This document shows, piece after piece, positions 1-14,080 of a DNA stretch of 64,000 bases. The DNA is from Plecoglossus altivelis (Eukaryota; Chordata; Actinopteri; Osmeriformes; Plecoglossidae): positions 3,827,137 to 3,891,136 of the forward strand of contig BROE01000001.1 of assembly GCA_036571765.1 (NCBI GenBank), read 5' to 3'. Numbering within the stretch: position 1 is the first letter of the stretch; each line of letters starts with the position of its first letter. The notes beneath the pieces are model-generated. The model saw nothing but the letters and a program-made list of their open reading frames with translations, had not been told where the DNA came from and did no database searches. The position numbers were made by a program, and so were the translations under genes.

Positions 1-1975
1 TAAAGACATTTTCTAAACGATAGGCCTACCGATTACCGTATTTTGAGTAAAACGGTATTACATGAAGCTCATAAAACAACATTTACGCTCAAATTAATGC
101 CGAAAAATGTGTGCCATTGCATTAACTATCGATGTCCCTGCCAAAGCTGATATCAAACTGGTGTGTCAGAACTTTTGTATAGTGGGCTAAGCAAGGGGAG
201 TTCTACAGCCGAGTAGTGTGTTGTGCGCAGCAAGCTTGGAAAACAAGGAGCCTGAGCCCTTATAGAGATTCATATCTTTAATTCATAATTAAATGTAATT
301 CTTCATACCATTAATTTTCATCTAACTGTCTTTTTATATTCTCCTCTTTCAATTCAGATTTCAGTGAGGGAGAGAGAAAAACATTTATTATTAAAGTGAG
401 TGAGTGAATGAATGAGTAAGTAAATAAGTTATTTATCCAGGTTATCAGTAGAAAGATTATTTTTCACAGTATGTGTGAGTGGGCAAAGCCTAATTAGAGT
501 GAACTGTTTGCTGGATGGCCTTTGCAACACATTCCAGTGATTATCTGTATTATAAGTAGACTGTTATCTTTGAAATCCGCCTGCCCAGAAGCAGACACAT
601 AATAGAAACACAATTAATATGCAGAGAAACCAGGTCACAGCAGAGAACCATCCATTGGTCAGATTGTGCGTATTGGAGGCCAGCATTCTGTTTGGATATT
701 TTTGCTCTTGCCACTGTCATTAGTACAACACTTGCTCAAGCCCATGACAATTAGGTGCCTGCATGTACAGTATGTTGGGGTGTCTTGCTTGATCAAAAAC
801 TAAAAAGGAGGAACACGTTATGTCACATTACGTTGAAAGGAGCGTGCCTGCGTGCCTGCATGCTGCTGTCATAACATAGTTCCAAATCGTGTCAATCAAT
901 CTATAAAGTTGTGACTTGTGGTATGTATTCTAGTAGCGTACAAGATGATTAAGGTTTGCTTTCTACTTTTGTGTCAGAGCTCATGTTCCAATGGCTTTCA
1001 TAGCTCCACCTTTCACAGGAAATGCTTTTAATATTAACTGGTCTTGCATGGTATACATTTTTATTTGCTTTAATTGATTAAGCCAATGCTGTAGTTCATA
1101 CGTATTATTCATCAGGGTCTCATTAAAGCACATTCACTGATTAAAGAAGCAACTTAATTTACCTCGTCTAGCTTCATCATTAGAAAGACCAACACATCAA
1201 GGAATACACAGGAGAGCGTAACACACTTAATGACTCCAAAGATAACACCTAAACATAATTTGCATTCATCTTTTCATTTTCCTGGTTTCTTGAACTTATT
1301 AATAAACATTGATTGTTATGCTGGCTGACATGGTACACAGTGCTGTGCCTGGTTCTCAAGATAATTGAGATACACTCAAAGACACAGATTCATGTGGTTA
1401 GACAGACATTTCATGCAAAGGTAAATATACGAATCATTCACGGACAACTGAAAGTATATAAAAAATGGAGACCACATTCTAGTAGGGAATTCTTGTTCAT
1501 AAGCGAATTGCTTCAGAAGGAGAGAAACACACTTGATGTCAGTGGTCCTCGGCTCTTCTGAGGAACAAGGACGCTTTCAGACAACTGACAATTAAATTAG
1601 TCCCAAATTATGTCATCTTGTCATACTCTCAAAAGTAATAATTCAATGATTAATGATTAATTCAATGTGTACGCAATCTCTATTAGGTTGCTAAAGAATG
1701 GGCGTTCATAGCATTGCTCTTTGCTGCAGCATCTTTTAGGAATACATCTCAATGCAAGAATCAATTGATCGATTGACAGAGGAATGATTCCCAAGCACTG
1801 TCTATACTGTATACTGTAGCAGTATGTTTCCTATGAAATACAACTTACCTCCCTGTGTCAATTTATAATTAAGGTTTGGTTAATGTGATATATAGTAATA
1901 AGGGCTCTGAGTATTTAAGATATGGGAAACAACAACATTCCTTGGAAGTCCTTGTCGTGAACCTGATTTCAATGG

Positions 1976-2299
1976 ATTACATGCATACTACACCTTTAAG
2001 CCCTATTACATGCATACTACACCTTTAAACCCTATTACATGCATACTACACCTTTAAGCCCTATTACATGCATACTACACCTTTAAACCCTATTACATGC
2101 ATGCTACATCTTTAAGCCCTATTACATGCATACTACACCTTTAAGCCCTATTACATGCATGCTACATCTTTAAGCCCTATTACATGCATGCTATACCTTT
2201 AAGCGCTATTGCATGCATGCTATACCTTTAAGCGCTATTGCATGCATGCTATACCTTTAAGCGCTATTGCCTGCATACTACAGTATAGCTTTAAGCCCT
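1976..2299. repeat. 29-bp minisatellite, 11 copies
   Basis: Ten consecutive units of exactly 29 bp run from 1976 to 2265. Each starts attacatgca and ends in ttaagccct or a close variant. An eleventh copy (2266-2299) is stretched to 34 bp by a 5-bp insertion. Left-hand copies carry tactacacc and right-hand copies carry gctatacc with gcgct, so sequence variants are sorted along the array. This fits local unit-by-unit duplication. Confidence 0.95.
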
Positions 2300-4027
2300 C
2301 TGTCACTCTCTGGGAATCTCACAAGGCCACCTGTGTGGTTCACAAACCCTCCATGGACAGAATTTCACATAGATACCTGTATTGACATTATGCACGCAAC
2401 AAGAATTATTAAACGTCATGGATAACACAGAAAAACATCCCTGCTCCACACTGCATCATTACCGAAAGAATACTTAATTACATAATGTTGACATGTAAGG
2501 TCAAGAAGCTTTTTAACACATGCATTTCCATAATTCAGTCCCAAACTGTTATTTAATCACATTAATCAATAAAACAAGTGACTCCAATGCAATGTCTATG
2601 TGTCAACGAATTACATTAATGAATTAATACATTACTGGGAATCAACACATGCAACAATGAGCTCAATGATGTAGTATTGCAAGTGCAGTCAAGGGCATCT
2701 GAGGGCTCAGACATTAAGCATCGTCTTCATCCTCCACGTTGCCATTGTTAGTGCGTTTGTGCGTGCGTTATCGTTCAACACACTTACAAATAGACTTCAA
2801 CATATCGGGATCTTGACTTGCCTTATTTGTTTCTGCCTACTGTATGTGTGGGTAAAGTCAGAAGTGAAGATGAGAGAAGGGTGGTGTTTTCTCTTGTCAA
2901 ACCCTTCATGCGAAACGTTAAACTTAAAGGCTCTTTGCAAGTCATCCTCCATACCTTGAAAACTCGGCACTTTGGAGCTGGATCAACATAGCGTCTTCCC
3001 CCTGGTGCTTGGGGAGGTGGTTTGCCCTAATTAACCCACTTAGATTGCATCGCAGACCAAGATTAAACGATACCTTTCTTTCTCTGCCAGCTGTCAGCCT
3101 CATTTGTCTTCAGGACATAGTTGTGTTTCTGTTTTAATTCAAGGGTAAAAAAACAGCACTCTGGGTGGTTTTCCAACAATACCGCTCCGGAAAAAAAGGA
3201 TGAAAAACAAACTGGAAGAAAAACACAGAAACCATTGGCTCATATCAGGGGCGTTACTGTAGTGCAACTCTCCTGAAATCGTAGTCTAACTCTTGCCCAA
3301 GATTTGAGAATGCTAGTTCTCAAGACAGGAACATTAAAGGATGTATCCTACTGTTTTAGAAATTAGGAAGGGTTTTGCATGAGAAACGAATCTTCCTGCT
3401 AACGACCTTGTCTTCCATAAGGATGAGTACAAGTTGAATACGTAAGAAAGCATATTTACCTGTATGCAGAATCATTGATGTCAAAGGGACATTTTTGTTA
3501 TTCAGGTGAGCCATGAAGGAGTTTTTTTACACAACATTATTTTAATGACCTTGGCTTAAACTCACCAAGTGATTGCAGTGACATCACTTCTCACACCTTT
3601 TCATTACTGAATGCAATTAGTGGATTGTAAAGGCTTTCACTTCTTTATTCAGTCTAGAGCATTCTTCCAGTTCAATTTAAATGCACAAAAGGTTCTGGGA
3701 AATAGTTTTTGGCCTGTTCTATTTATTATTGCTGTCTTGTTTATTTCAACAATTCCCACCAATGTAAAAGAAAATTCACAGGAATGGAAGTGATTATTGT
3801 ATGGAATGTAGTTGTTATTATAATAAGGATAGTGTTGATAAAATGTTTAAAGAAGAGGATATCTGTAAAAGCTTAATATGTACGATATGTATAGCCACAA
3901 AGTAGCCAGTAAATGAGCTAAAATGTCTTATGAATACATATACTGCATGTGTTTTAGATCCCAAAAATATGTAAAACAGAGATCATCTTACTCTTATTCT
4001 ATACTCTACATTAAAATGTGTGGTTGA

Positions 4028-4075
4028 AATATATATATATATATATCTATGTATATATAGATATATATATATACA
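4028..4075. repeat. AT dinucleotide repeat
   Basis: Alternating TA/AT run interrupted by ctatg and ag, partly self-complementary, with a short CA end. It is a simple microsatellite. Confidence 0.85.
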
Positions 4076-7000
4076 CACCAACTCTAATCATTCGAATCTC
4101 TCAAAGTTAATTATTATTGTAATTATTTACCAATTTAGAGAGTAGGGTTCCCAGCTGTAAAAGGGAGGACATGACATTTATCTCAGTTTGTCATCCCAAT
4201 GACATCCTTTTAAATGGGAGTGAGTGACTCTCACTGTTCTGCCATTTGAGGAGCTGCAACATCTAGAACATTATGTCAATGAATAGTGGGGAGAAAAAAA
4301 GGTTATTTTGACAAACCCATGTCATTTTAAAGCATATTTCTAGTTATCTGTCATTCTCTTCAGTTGAATTCACCGTGGAGTACAAGTCTTGCACAGAAAT
4401 TAGATACGAAATCACAACAAAATCAAAGGAGGATCCATCTCAAGTCTGGCAGCATACACTGTCACAAAGAACACCAGATGTCCACAAAAAGCTCCTCTTT
4501 CATTGCTCAGCCTTTTATCTCTGCTCATTAAAGACGCCTTTTTTTCTTCTCTCACCTTTTCAAGGTGGCAGCGAATCCTGAATTCCACAGTCTTGACTGC
4601 AATACACTATTATTTATCTCATCTTTTGTCAGACATTGTGCATTGTGTCTGAACAAATACATTTGTTGAAATTGGTAAAACATATTCAGCCAACAGGCCA
4701 GACAGGTTAAGTGTCTACATCATAACAGTGTGAGAGTCATTGGCAACAACATCATGGACATTCATGTATTGGTGCCTCTAAAGTGATAAGTATCGAGCAG
4801 CCTGAAAAGTCCAGTGAGACTAATGTGTTAGAGGGGAAAGAAGAAGAATGCTCTCTGGATCAGAGCCACTGCACCCCTGATGGAATATAAATGCACCTCT
4901 TATCAATGGGTCTGTGGCCCTCGCTGATCCACGCTGATCTGAAATGACTTTGGAGTTCCAGAACATTATCCTCTCTACTCCTCGGCCATCAGTGGCATCG
5001 GGGAAAACACACAGGCATTAATTATAAATCCATTAGAATGGGCGACTCGTCAGGAGCATGCGGCCATTATCAGATGACGTGCCATTATTTTTCCCTCCTC
5101 AATGTTGCGCTGCCTCACAGCAGTTCTTCGAAGCGTCGCGGGGTAAAACATGCCATCTGTTTGGGGCTGCTAGGGGCCGTATGTAGCATGTTGAGTAGGT
5201 GACTGGTCTCTGGGGCTCAGGTGTCCTAGCAAGGGATGATGGGACAAACTCCTTTTAACTGCCCATGTTGCTATATCGAAGTATGGGCCAGATGAATGTC
5301 AAAATACGGAATGACTTGGTCTAGCCTCAGGATGTCTGTTACCATGCATTTGAAAAAGTAAAAAAAAAAAAAGTCTTGCACACAGAGGCACCTTTCTATA
5401 CAAGCTCCTCACCAACCACCCACAGAAACTGGATGCTGACCATTGTGAGACCTTCACCCTGCTTTGTTGTAGACTAACTGCTGTGCCTTCATAATGCAGC
5501 TATTACCCTGTCCCTTCCGCTCCATTCTGCTGAGGGGTGTCGTGTGGCGCTGGGGAAGCTCTGTAAATGCTGTCTGAATAGGAGATGTTTGGAGTGCTGA
5601 GGTGAGGCACAGCACGACTGCAGAGAAGGGTTCTGTCTTCTTGACAGGACTCAATTAGCCAAACAACAGCTTAAATAACAGGAATTATAGGATATAAAAG
5701 GGTCATGGCAAGCTCTGTAATGCTGAGTTGAGATGATGAGGCAGTGTTGCCTTAATTCAACCCTTATCCACTTCTCTATTTTTATCATTATGACAACAAT
5801 AGCCTTGTGGCATTTACTTAAATAGAAACAAATAGAAGAGCTTCCAAGTGCTATACTATATACCATTAGACATTTGGCATCATACATTTGAATTTAGTTC
5901 AGTTAAGGACAATTGTCTCAAGTCTTTTAGCTGCCAATACTGTCAATGCTGCATCTCTGTTGGTTCGCTTAACCTCAACCCTTTTAAATCACATCTTGGC
6001 GATATGTCACAACCGAGGCAGAACCCAGTCACTGTTCTCAACATAACTACAGTGTTCCTGCCACTATTCCAATCAGAAAGAACAGCCAGAAGAAACATCC
6101 CATCCCATGGATCCTTGAGCTGACAGTTATCCTTTGTATACATTGCTTGTTATGGGTAACCAACATGAACATACTAGCACAGGTCTCTTTGAAAAGAACT
6201 CCAATGTAAGTGAGGCACTTTCGCTTCAAAAATGTAAGCTATCTTTAAACTACACAAAGTCTAATCGTGCCAAATTGGCAGAAATTGGTAGGAATTCACA
6301 GTGGCTAATGTAGATGGAAAATATGCTGGTGCAATTGCAGCAAAATGGCAATATGTTCCTTTTGTGTTCACAGCGCTGGACTAACTACAAGCCAGTTGGG
6401 AGCTTCTTTAGCCGGCAGGATCATCCCCTCTGGTACCATCAGCTGGGAAAGTGGATAAGCATTATTCAACGCCTCCTAAGTGAGAGGTGTTCTCGTACAA
6501 AAACACCTGCTTCAGTTGATTGGATAGGGTCGTAGCAACCCTGCCGGGGACTGTCATGACTTGTGGAGGAAGACATGGTCATGTGATCACACTGCAATCT
6601 GGAGTCACGTCCCCATGAAGTGTTGGAGTGGCTCTGAGGAGCACAGAGAGAGAACGCCGTGGCTAAATAGACATGTTGTCACGTCTACCATGGGAGCGGC
6701 CATAACGTTGGCGCAGCTGTTAAGCGTTCATGTAGGAGAAGGCCCCTCAGCCTCGGCTGCCAATCATGCAGTCCCCATGCCCCTGTTTTCACCTTTGCTG
6801 CCATATGCGCCGCACCGTGCAGAATGCAGAACACGGAAACACATTGAAAACACGGACACATTCCTGTTCTGCTGCCTCGTTGTTGAATATATGCAGTATT
6901 TTATTTTTTTCTTATTTCATCTAGCTTGCAGCCCTTCCTTGTAAAAGGTAAAGATACAATTCTAATTGCTTACTCTTCATTCTGGTGAACGGAATGAGAG

Positions 7001-7257
7001 AAACAAAAACTTGATCAGGTTCAATTCCACACTTTACGGAGATCTCCTCAGTACCTCCGAAAGAGTAAGTGCTGAATGTGTTTTCAACGTCCTGTGTATC
7101 TCGCAGTGATTTTCCCATGCTTCACAATGCAGCTCTGTGGGATTGGCCCAACCTAAGCTAGAGCATGAGTGGGTGATGGCATGACACCGCTTCAGGGCAG
7201 GAATGGACAGAGCGGAGTCCACTGTCTAGCAGAACAAGGTCCGTGATAATGAGGACC

Positions 7258-7290
<33 letters not shown>

Positions 7291-7310
7291 CACAGAGAGG
7301 GAGAGAGAGC
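7258..7310. repeat. GA microsatellite
   Basis: About 50 bp of GA repeats with a few interruptions. The short open frame across it encodes Arg-Glu repeats and is not a gene. Confidence 0.9.
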
Positions 7311-9140
7311 CAGATATTTTAAAGAGGAGTCTTACTCAATGTCGTGGTTTTGTCTGTGGAAACTGGGAATAGTTCTTCCTACTAGCGCGGTCCTGACCTC
7401 ATGTATGAAACCCTGCCATCAACATCTTCCTGCATAGATGTTTACTAATATGTCTAGACAAGAAAGACCGTGGCTCAGTTTGAATTATTTGGATGAGTTC
7501 TGAATACCCCATAAATTGTATTATACGGCAACACTTAATTTTATGTGGCCATGCGTACAGTGCTAATTACTGCAAGTGCTTGCTTTCATTATCTTTCCAT
7601 CTAATGAAGTCTAAATGAGTCATCCGTGAAGCAACAAGGTGAAACTTGTCTGTCTATTTCAAGTTCACAAGACATGAGGTGCAGCCTAATACTAATATGA
7701 TTTTATTTCTCTGCCTCCGCATTTCCAAACATAACCAACTTATTTCCCCAGATAAAATGCATGCGTAGTCCAGCGAATGCTTCTTTTTCAGAAACCTGCA
7801 ACCTAAAACTACAAATAAAGTAAGCGCATTTTTTGGCTGCCATAGTACTCAGCACATTCCCGAGATGCATAAACTTGAAAGCCTTGCATGTGTTCCTTCC
7901 CATCCCATTCGCTCAGCCCCAATGTCTGGAAGCTTTTCTCCCAGCGACAAAATCAGCAACACCAGGGAACTCCACCTGCTTCAATCTCAAAACATATAAC
8001 ACCGCACACTTGAGGTCACATTAAGGAGCAGGAGGGATGAAAGGGAGGCTCATATTTGATCAAACAGTATGGAAATTCCAATGTATTGCTTTTGAAAGAG
8101 ATGTTGGTGAGAACATGGTTTTGCCTCAAACATTCACTCGAGCACCTATTCAAAACACATATTATTGTATGACAAAAGACACATGCTGTGTTGTTATGTT
8201 GTTTCGAGGCACCAAGTTTGGTCACTGTAGTTTTAGATTGGCTGACAGAATACATGCTGGCCAACACACAGAAAGGGGAAGAGGGATTTAAGAGGAACAT
8301 TTTGCCATATTCCTATAAACACCTTGCCTCACGTGTTTTATGTCAATAGGCCAGGTACATATTCAAAATCTAATTTTAGGCAGCTGAAGGCACAACTGAA
8401 AGCAAAAATGTTTAACGGTTAAAGAGGGGAGCAGAAAGACGCCTTCCTATTTCAGAGAATGAAAAAGCAAATGACAAAAAGCATAAAGAAGAACCATTTA
8501 AAACAGGAAAATAAAAGATGATGTTAACAGTGTTAAAACACAAAATGATTATTTTGTCCAAAGAGAGTGCATTCTGAGATAAGGTGGGTGAACGAAAGTC
8601 AGAATGTCAGAACAAAAATATTAGAAAGAGCTGTAAGAAGTGTGTTTCTGTGGGCAACTAGCTGTCTTGAGACCGAGACAAGCAACGCAAGCAGAGCTAA
8701 CCCTGGTTGTCATGTGGCTGCGTCAGGTGAAAGGATGCCCCCAAAAAACACCCCCCCAAGACACATCTGTCGAATGACAGCCTCACTGTGAGTCTCACAC
8801 TCACTGGGATTGACACATAGACCTTTAGTCCTGCAAGACTACAAAAAAGGAAGTCTGAATATCTAGTAGAATATAAACTAATGCAAATATTCCATTAGAA
8901 CTGAACAATGCATTCAAGACACAGTAAGTTCATTATGGTATGCAATAGTAATGTTTGTGAACTCCTGGAGGATTCCTCGCAGGATTGCTATGCGGTGCGT
9001 TTCTAACACTCCACTGTTCAGTGCATTCATGGATCATTCCTGCAAGTATCTTGAGGGATTTTTTTTCAAAAGAAATATATTTCTAGCCCCTTTTCAGTGA
9101 AAGAAAACCATGCAAGCTGAACAAATCCTGAAGTGCATCA

Positions 9141-9440
9141 CCCACTCACACATGCACACACGCGCACACACACACTCACACGCGCACGTACCCTCACACC
9201 TGCGCATACGCACTCAAACACGCACACACGCGCACACGCACACACCTGAGTGTACGCACTCACACACGCACACACCTGCACGAACGCACTCACACACGCA
9301 CATACCCACACACCTGCGCATACGCACTCACACACGTACATACCTTAGCGTACACACTCACACACCCACACACCTGAGCGTGCGCACGTACACACACACA
9401 CACCCACACATCTGCGCGTACGCACTCACATGTGCACACT
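9141..9440. repeat. Degenerate CA-rich minisatellite
   Basis: About 300 bp of CA-rich sequence. Inside it a longer motif recurs (cacctg, then a short variable stretch, then acgcactcaca), with copies beginning near 9197, 9243, 9273, 9311, 9341, 9371 and 9409, so spacing is about 30 or 38-46 bp. It is therefore a diverged minisatellite and not a plain dinucleotide tract. It creates a His-Thr-rich open frame that should not be called a gene. Confidence 0.85.
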
Positions 9441-10734
9441 CCCATAAACTGCTGGTGTGCCTTCTAAACACAGACCAAGGATTCCGTCCCCGCATTTCAG
9501 GCTCTTACTGTGAAAACTTCATGGTAAAACTGATTTTGAAGTGCCAAATTACTTTGTCTGGAGAGTTTCATGGACAGATTGATTTCCAGAACATTATTTC
9601 AGTTTCATTATTTCTGACATACCTTCTGACACTACAGGAAACATGTAAAACATCTTACTGTCAGTTCCTTGCTGAAACTCTGTCGAAAGCCAAGCAGTGT
9701 GTCTGTCCAACATTGGCTTGCAGACACTGGTATGACAGTAACAGAACTTTCCTACATTGTTGCTGTGACAGTCAAAAACACTTATGTAAAAACTCAGCAT
9801 GGGTTATCTGCATTGGCAGACCTACTAGGCAGGCATTAGCAGCCAGGGATAGGGAAGATTTCTCTGTGACCCCTCTGTAGTACCAGGCTGACAGTCTGAT
9901 CCTGCTCTGCCAAGAGGTAAGCTCTCACAGTGACAGATGACCGGTTTAAGAGGCTAGGCTTATAAGCCCAAACGTTGGGCAGTCGCAGCAACTTCATAGA
10001 GGGATAAATCAACGTTCTGCCGTTGCAGAAAGCAACAACTGTGCCCCACTAAAGCACAGTTGCATCCTTAATTGAACCAAACCTAAAGTGCTACGCGTGG
10101 TGTTGGGTGTGATTTTGTGGAGCTCTAGCAGAGTATTGTTACAGCTGCCCTTCAAGCGTATGCTGGGATTGTTATTGGCGAAGGTCTTTTAGGCTGTCGT
10201 CATGTCATCGCTTGAGCAGGTTCACCCACGAGGTGCTGCACGGCCTCTCACACATCCATCACTCACCTCTGCTTATCAATCACACTGAAGACATTGCTCA
10301 AATGCTCTGACATTGATGCCCATCTTATTCCCAGGTGACAATTCTAACCTGCAATTACAAATATTGAAAGTGTATTAAAAAAGGTATTGAGAACGCGAAT
10401 GGACTTCTGTGGAGTTTTTGGGTTGGAATAAATCTTCTTTTCAAAGCACAACCAGCGACATCGTGCAATTGACAAATGAAGGGCATATGTGGGCAATGGC
10501 CTACTTGAATGTTAGTGTGACTGATAGCTGCATCAATCACTTGAATGTCGTTATTCAAAAGACATGACAGAAATTCTGGAAAGTGGACCGTGAGGACAAC
10601 TTTGTGAATGATACCGGATTTGATATATGGTAAAGTTGACTTTGAGTTTGGTCTAAAAGTCTGAATGTGGCAGTTACAGTAATAACAGTTGATGTTGCTG
10701 CTGATTCTATGGAAGTAGCTAAATATACATAATA

Positions 10735-10790
10735 TGCTGTATATAATTATATATATAATATATAGATGTATATATTATATATAATGACTG
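10735..10790. repeat. AT-rich palindromic tract
   Basis: About 55 bp made almost wholly of A and T (tatataattatatata and related), able to fold on itself. It is a simple repeat of the cruciform-forming type. Confidence 0.7.
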
Positions 10791-11844
10791 TAGATAAGAT
10801 TCCCTTGTTGTGCAACCCTTCGAATCTTTATAGTTTACACATATCATCTTACAGAGAATAACTCATAAGAACAAGTGAGTATGTCTAAACGAATTACAGT
10901 TTCATTCCCTTGTGAAATTACAGACCAGATGGTTATAACATTCATGTCTACCCGGCATTTCTCTTATGTGAGAGCAGGGACAGGCCATGTATGTACATTC
11001 AGAGCGAAAACAGTTTAAAATGACAAAGACCCGTTTCATTATCAACTAGAACAACTGAAGACCAGAATCACTAGACCAGACAGACTATTGTAAAAGTGTT
11101 TGTGTTCAATTTCTTATTCTATAGCACCGACACAAACGTCCATTGGCTTTGCTTCGTCACCTAAAAAGGGCAGAATGCTGATGTAGACGTCTACCTCAAG
11201 GCTGCCTTTAAAACATCTCAGGTAATTAGCCAAGCCCCCCGAGGTGCCTTTGTGTCACCGAATGCTGAGCCCGTCAAGATACTGAATAGGACAGATAGTG
11301 CGCAGTGGGACACTGCTGCGGACTTCACCTGAAACCTGTCCACAGGCGGACCCTGGCTGAGGATCCATTAAACGAGTCCTCAACAAGCCACGTATTACTC
11401 ACCGCCACACGGGTACGATTTTAGATATACGAAAGAAGGACCTTGAGAGTAGAGAGCCGTTCCTTTATCCGCCTTCATTTAACAATAGACCTCTTCCAAT
11501 GCCCTTGATGATGAAGGACATTTATGTTGGGGAAATGAGAGTGCAGCAGCCACATGATACAGATATGTGGTACGATTGGAGTAAAAACCACTATTTCTAT
11601 ATTCTATCTCTTTACATGGATTCGGTGGATGGAAAGATGGTGAAGACTTACAATTTTAGACATTAGTGACATTTCGAGTTTGAGGACAAATACGTTATCT
11701 TACCTTCCCAGTCTGATGAGTCCATTATCAGTGGTAACTGGCTGGGTATAGGCAATTCCCCTATTGTATCAAGTTGGTTTATGGGTCTTTAAGGTGCTGT
11801 CCGTGGTACTGATATGTTTTGTCTCTCTTTCTTTCTGTGGTCTT

Positions 11845-11872
11845 GCCCTAGTTGATTGACATCAACTAGGGC
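11845..11872. repeat. Perfect 12-bp inverted repeat with 4-base loop
   Basis: Bases 11845-11856 (gccctagttgat) and 11861-11872 (atcaactagggc) are exact reverse complements separated by tgac. The stem is too short for a microRNA precursor, and the flanks do not extend the pairing. Confidence 0.8.
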
Positions 11873-13439
11873 TCAATATTCAGCACCTCAAATCATGCCA
11901 AAGACAATGCTTAATGAACTACTGATTATAAGTGCTTTTGGGTTACCATGCATGGGGTCTCATCACATCACAGTGTCAGAGATCTTAGAGGATAGCTCGT
12001 AACAAACTATTACAGAGCTTTTTATTCAATGATTGTTTCACTCTTATTCGTTGAGCTTTTGCACTCTAAGAACAGCAGTCTGTAACTTACTGACATTAAG
12101 TGCTTTCAACAGTTCTTTCTAATCCCTTCTGCATTTTTAACTGCAATGGATGTTTTCAGCACTGGAGCACACCTCAAACTCACACTTTCTAGCCAAATGG
12201 CTGCCCAGCTGAGAGTGTTTTTGGCTTGTGGGTGATTCATTTCCCCATAATAGAAATGGAGTCTGTGCAAGGTACCACTAATAACAACCCGATGACGTGT
12301 CCTCATAGGTGGTTGTGCTCTCAAAACTATGAAGCAATAACGAGATCACTTAGCTTAGCGGACGGTGTAATCACCAGTCGTATTGCCCAGAAACCAGGAT
12401 GCTATCTACCAAAAAGTGCAATTTTCCCTCCTGTATAATGGCAATGACTTTGGCAGAGATTTTGAAAAGATAACAGCCCTACACTTACCGTTCATTGACT
12501 TTTAAGTTGCTCTGTGGCTTTCACAGATGCAGATCACGTGACTCATGACTCCACAGCAAACATAGTGTTTCTCCTAGAATAAAGGGGGAAACATCAAATG
12601 AAAGGACCAAAGCAGGTAAAGGAGTGTGGATACCTCATCTTATCTCTCAATGTTTGCATCTGGCAGCAAGCCAGATCAGAGAGAGAATAGTGATTTTTTT
12701 CTCCTACGCATTCCTGGCTACATTTTCTGTCGTTACGGCCTCAGTGCACACAATCCAAATCTATTGTCTTGGCTCACTCAAGTCTGCAGTGTTCATGAAA
12801 AAAAATCTAATGGTTGATTTCACTTAGTCCAAAATATCTGTCAGGGCTTGATTACAAATAGACAACAAATATACATATTCTTCTTCTTCTGTGACAGAAC
12901 ACAAAAACACAATACATCTCATCAAAGTCCATTTGCTAATCAACGTTCAAGTAATCAGATTCTCTTGTATTGATTTAGGAATATGTCAAAGCAATCAGTT
13001 GACTGGCATCCATACAGATCTGCAGCCTCATGTTCTATTTGCTCTGGCAGATGGGCCTGGCTACCCTCCCATTCAAATACATTTCCATCCAACCTGGTCT
13101 GGACCAGGCCAATTACAATTGCTTATCTGACATGGGCAAGTTTGATAGGTCACAACAACTATGGAGGAATGCCATCAAAAATGACCTGGGAGGTTCCAGA
13201 CTAAAGACTTGAATACTCCCACGTTCTGAATGCGCACATCTGTACGTAGGCTACGCAAACACTATGCAAGCGGCACTGCCCACAAAGCATACTCCAATGT
13301 GTATTTAGTCCAAATGTATGTCAAAATAGTTCCATCAGGAAAGCTTTTTTGAATTTACAACAATTACTATGTACATATTCAAATATGTACATATACAAAA
13401 TATTCCATTTTTACATTGTTTATATTTGACACTTCAGAT

Positions 13440-13575
13440 TGACTCCTTTTTTAATTGTTAGTTTATTGTACTCTCTGCTTTTCATTTAAGGTCTGTAAAT
13501 GTTCATTGTTTGCACCTTCCTGCCACACTAAATTTACATGGTGAATAAACCAATTCTGAGTCTGATTTTGATGGC
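13440..13575 (+). mobile_element. Probable LINE 3' end remnant
   Basis: The block has the layout typical of the 3' end of fish L2/CR1-type non-LTR retrotransposons. It has a T-rich section, then 'gcaccttcctgccacacta', then a 'gaataaaccaattctga' stretch ending in repeated tctgatt-like units. No reverse-transcriptase frame remains upstream. The call rests on resemblance only. Confidence 0.4.
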
Positions 13576-13859
13576 GACAGAGGTGGAGATTGGGTGGAGA
13601 CATCAATGTCTAGATGACTGAAGCCGAAGGCCTACGTCTAACCTTGGCTGGTTGGATGTTGGATGTAAAAGAGATCAATTTGTGAAATAAAATGTCTCTC
13701 GCGTTTTAATTCAGAGAATGTAGGAGAATGTTGATTGCGAAGCTCTTTGTTGGGAGGTCAGCCTCAATGCACAAAAGATGAAAGGGAAAGGTAACTAATC
13801 AGTGTCTGGAGTGTTGTGTGTGATGAAGTGTTGTGTTTGCGGGAAAAACAAGGTTATGC

Positions 13860-14080
13860 AGACAGGCTTAAAGAGTAACTAAACACCTATTATTTCATCC
13901 TTGGCCCGCCCCTTCATGCGCAAAAAGAAAATAAGAAAAGTTGTGGTTGAGGGATTTGGTCATGAATATTCATTTTGGGGCTCCTGAAATTCTCAAAGTG
14001 ATACATGAACACGGCCAATCAGCCAGTGGGTGTTACCAGCTGGCTCATCCAAGGGGGAGTGATTCATTCAATGCCATGAA
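13860..14080. repeat. Possible dispersed fish repeat fragment
   Basis: The run beginning 'taaagagtaactaaacacc' and passing through 'ggcccgcccctt' looks like the opening of a widespread short interspersed repeat of fish genomes. I cannot confirm copy number from this window. Confidence 0.25.

Noticed and set aside
1976..2299. CRISPR-like array
   Set aside because: The 29-bp units are directly adjacent with no spacers, in vertebrate DNA. It is a minisatellite.
9110..9880. 256-aa open frame
   Set aside because: Its first half is His-Thr repeats from the CA tract and the rest matches no family. No splice or promoter context supports it.
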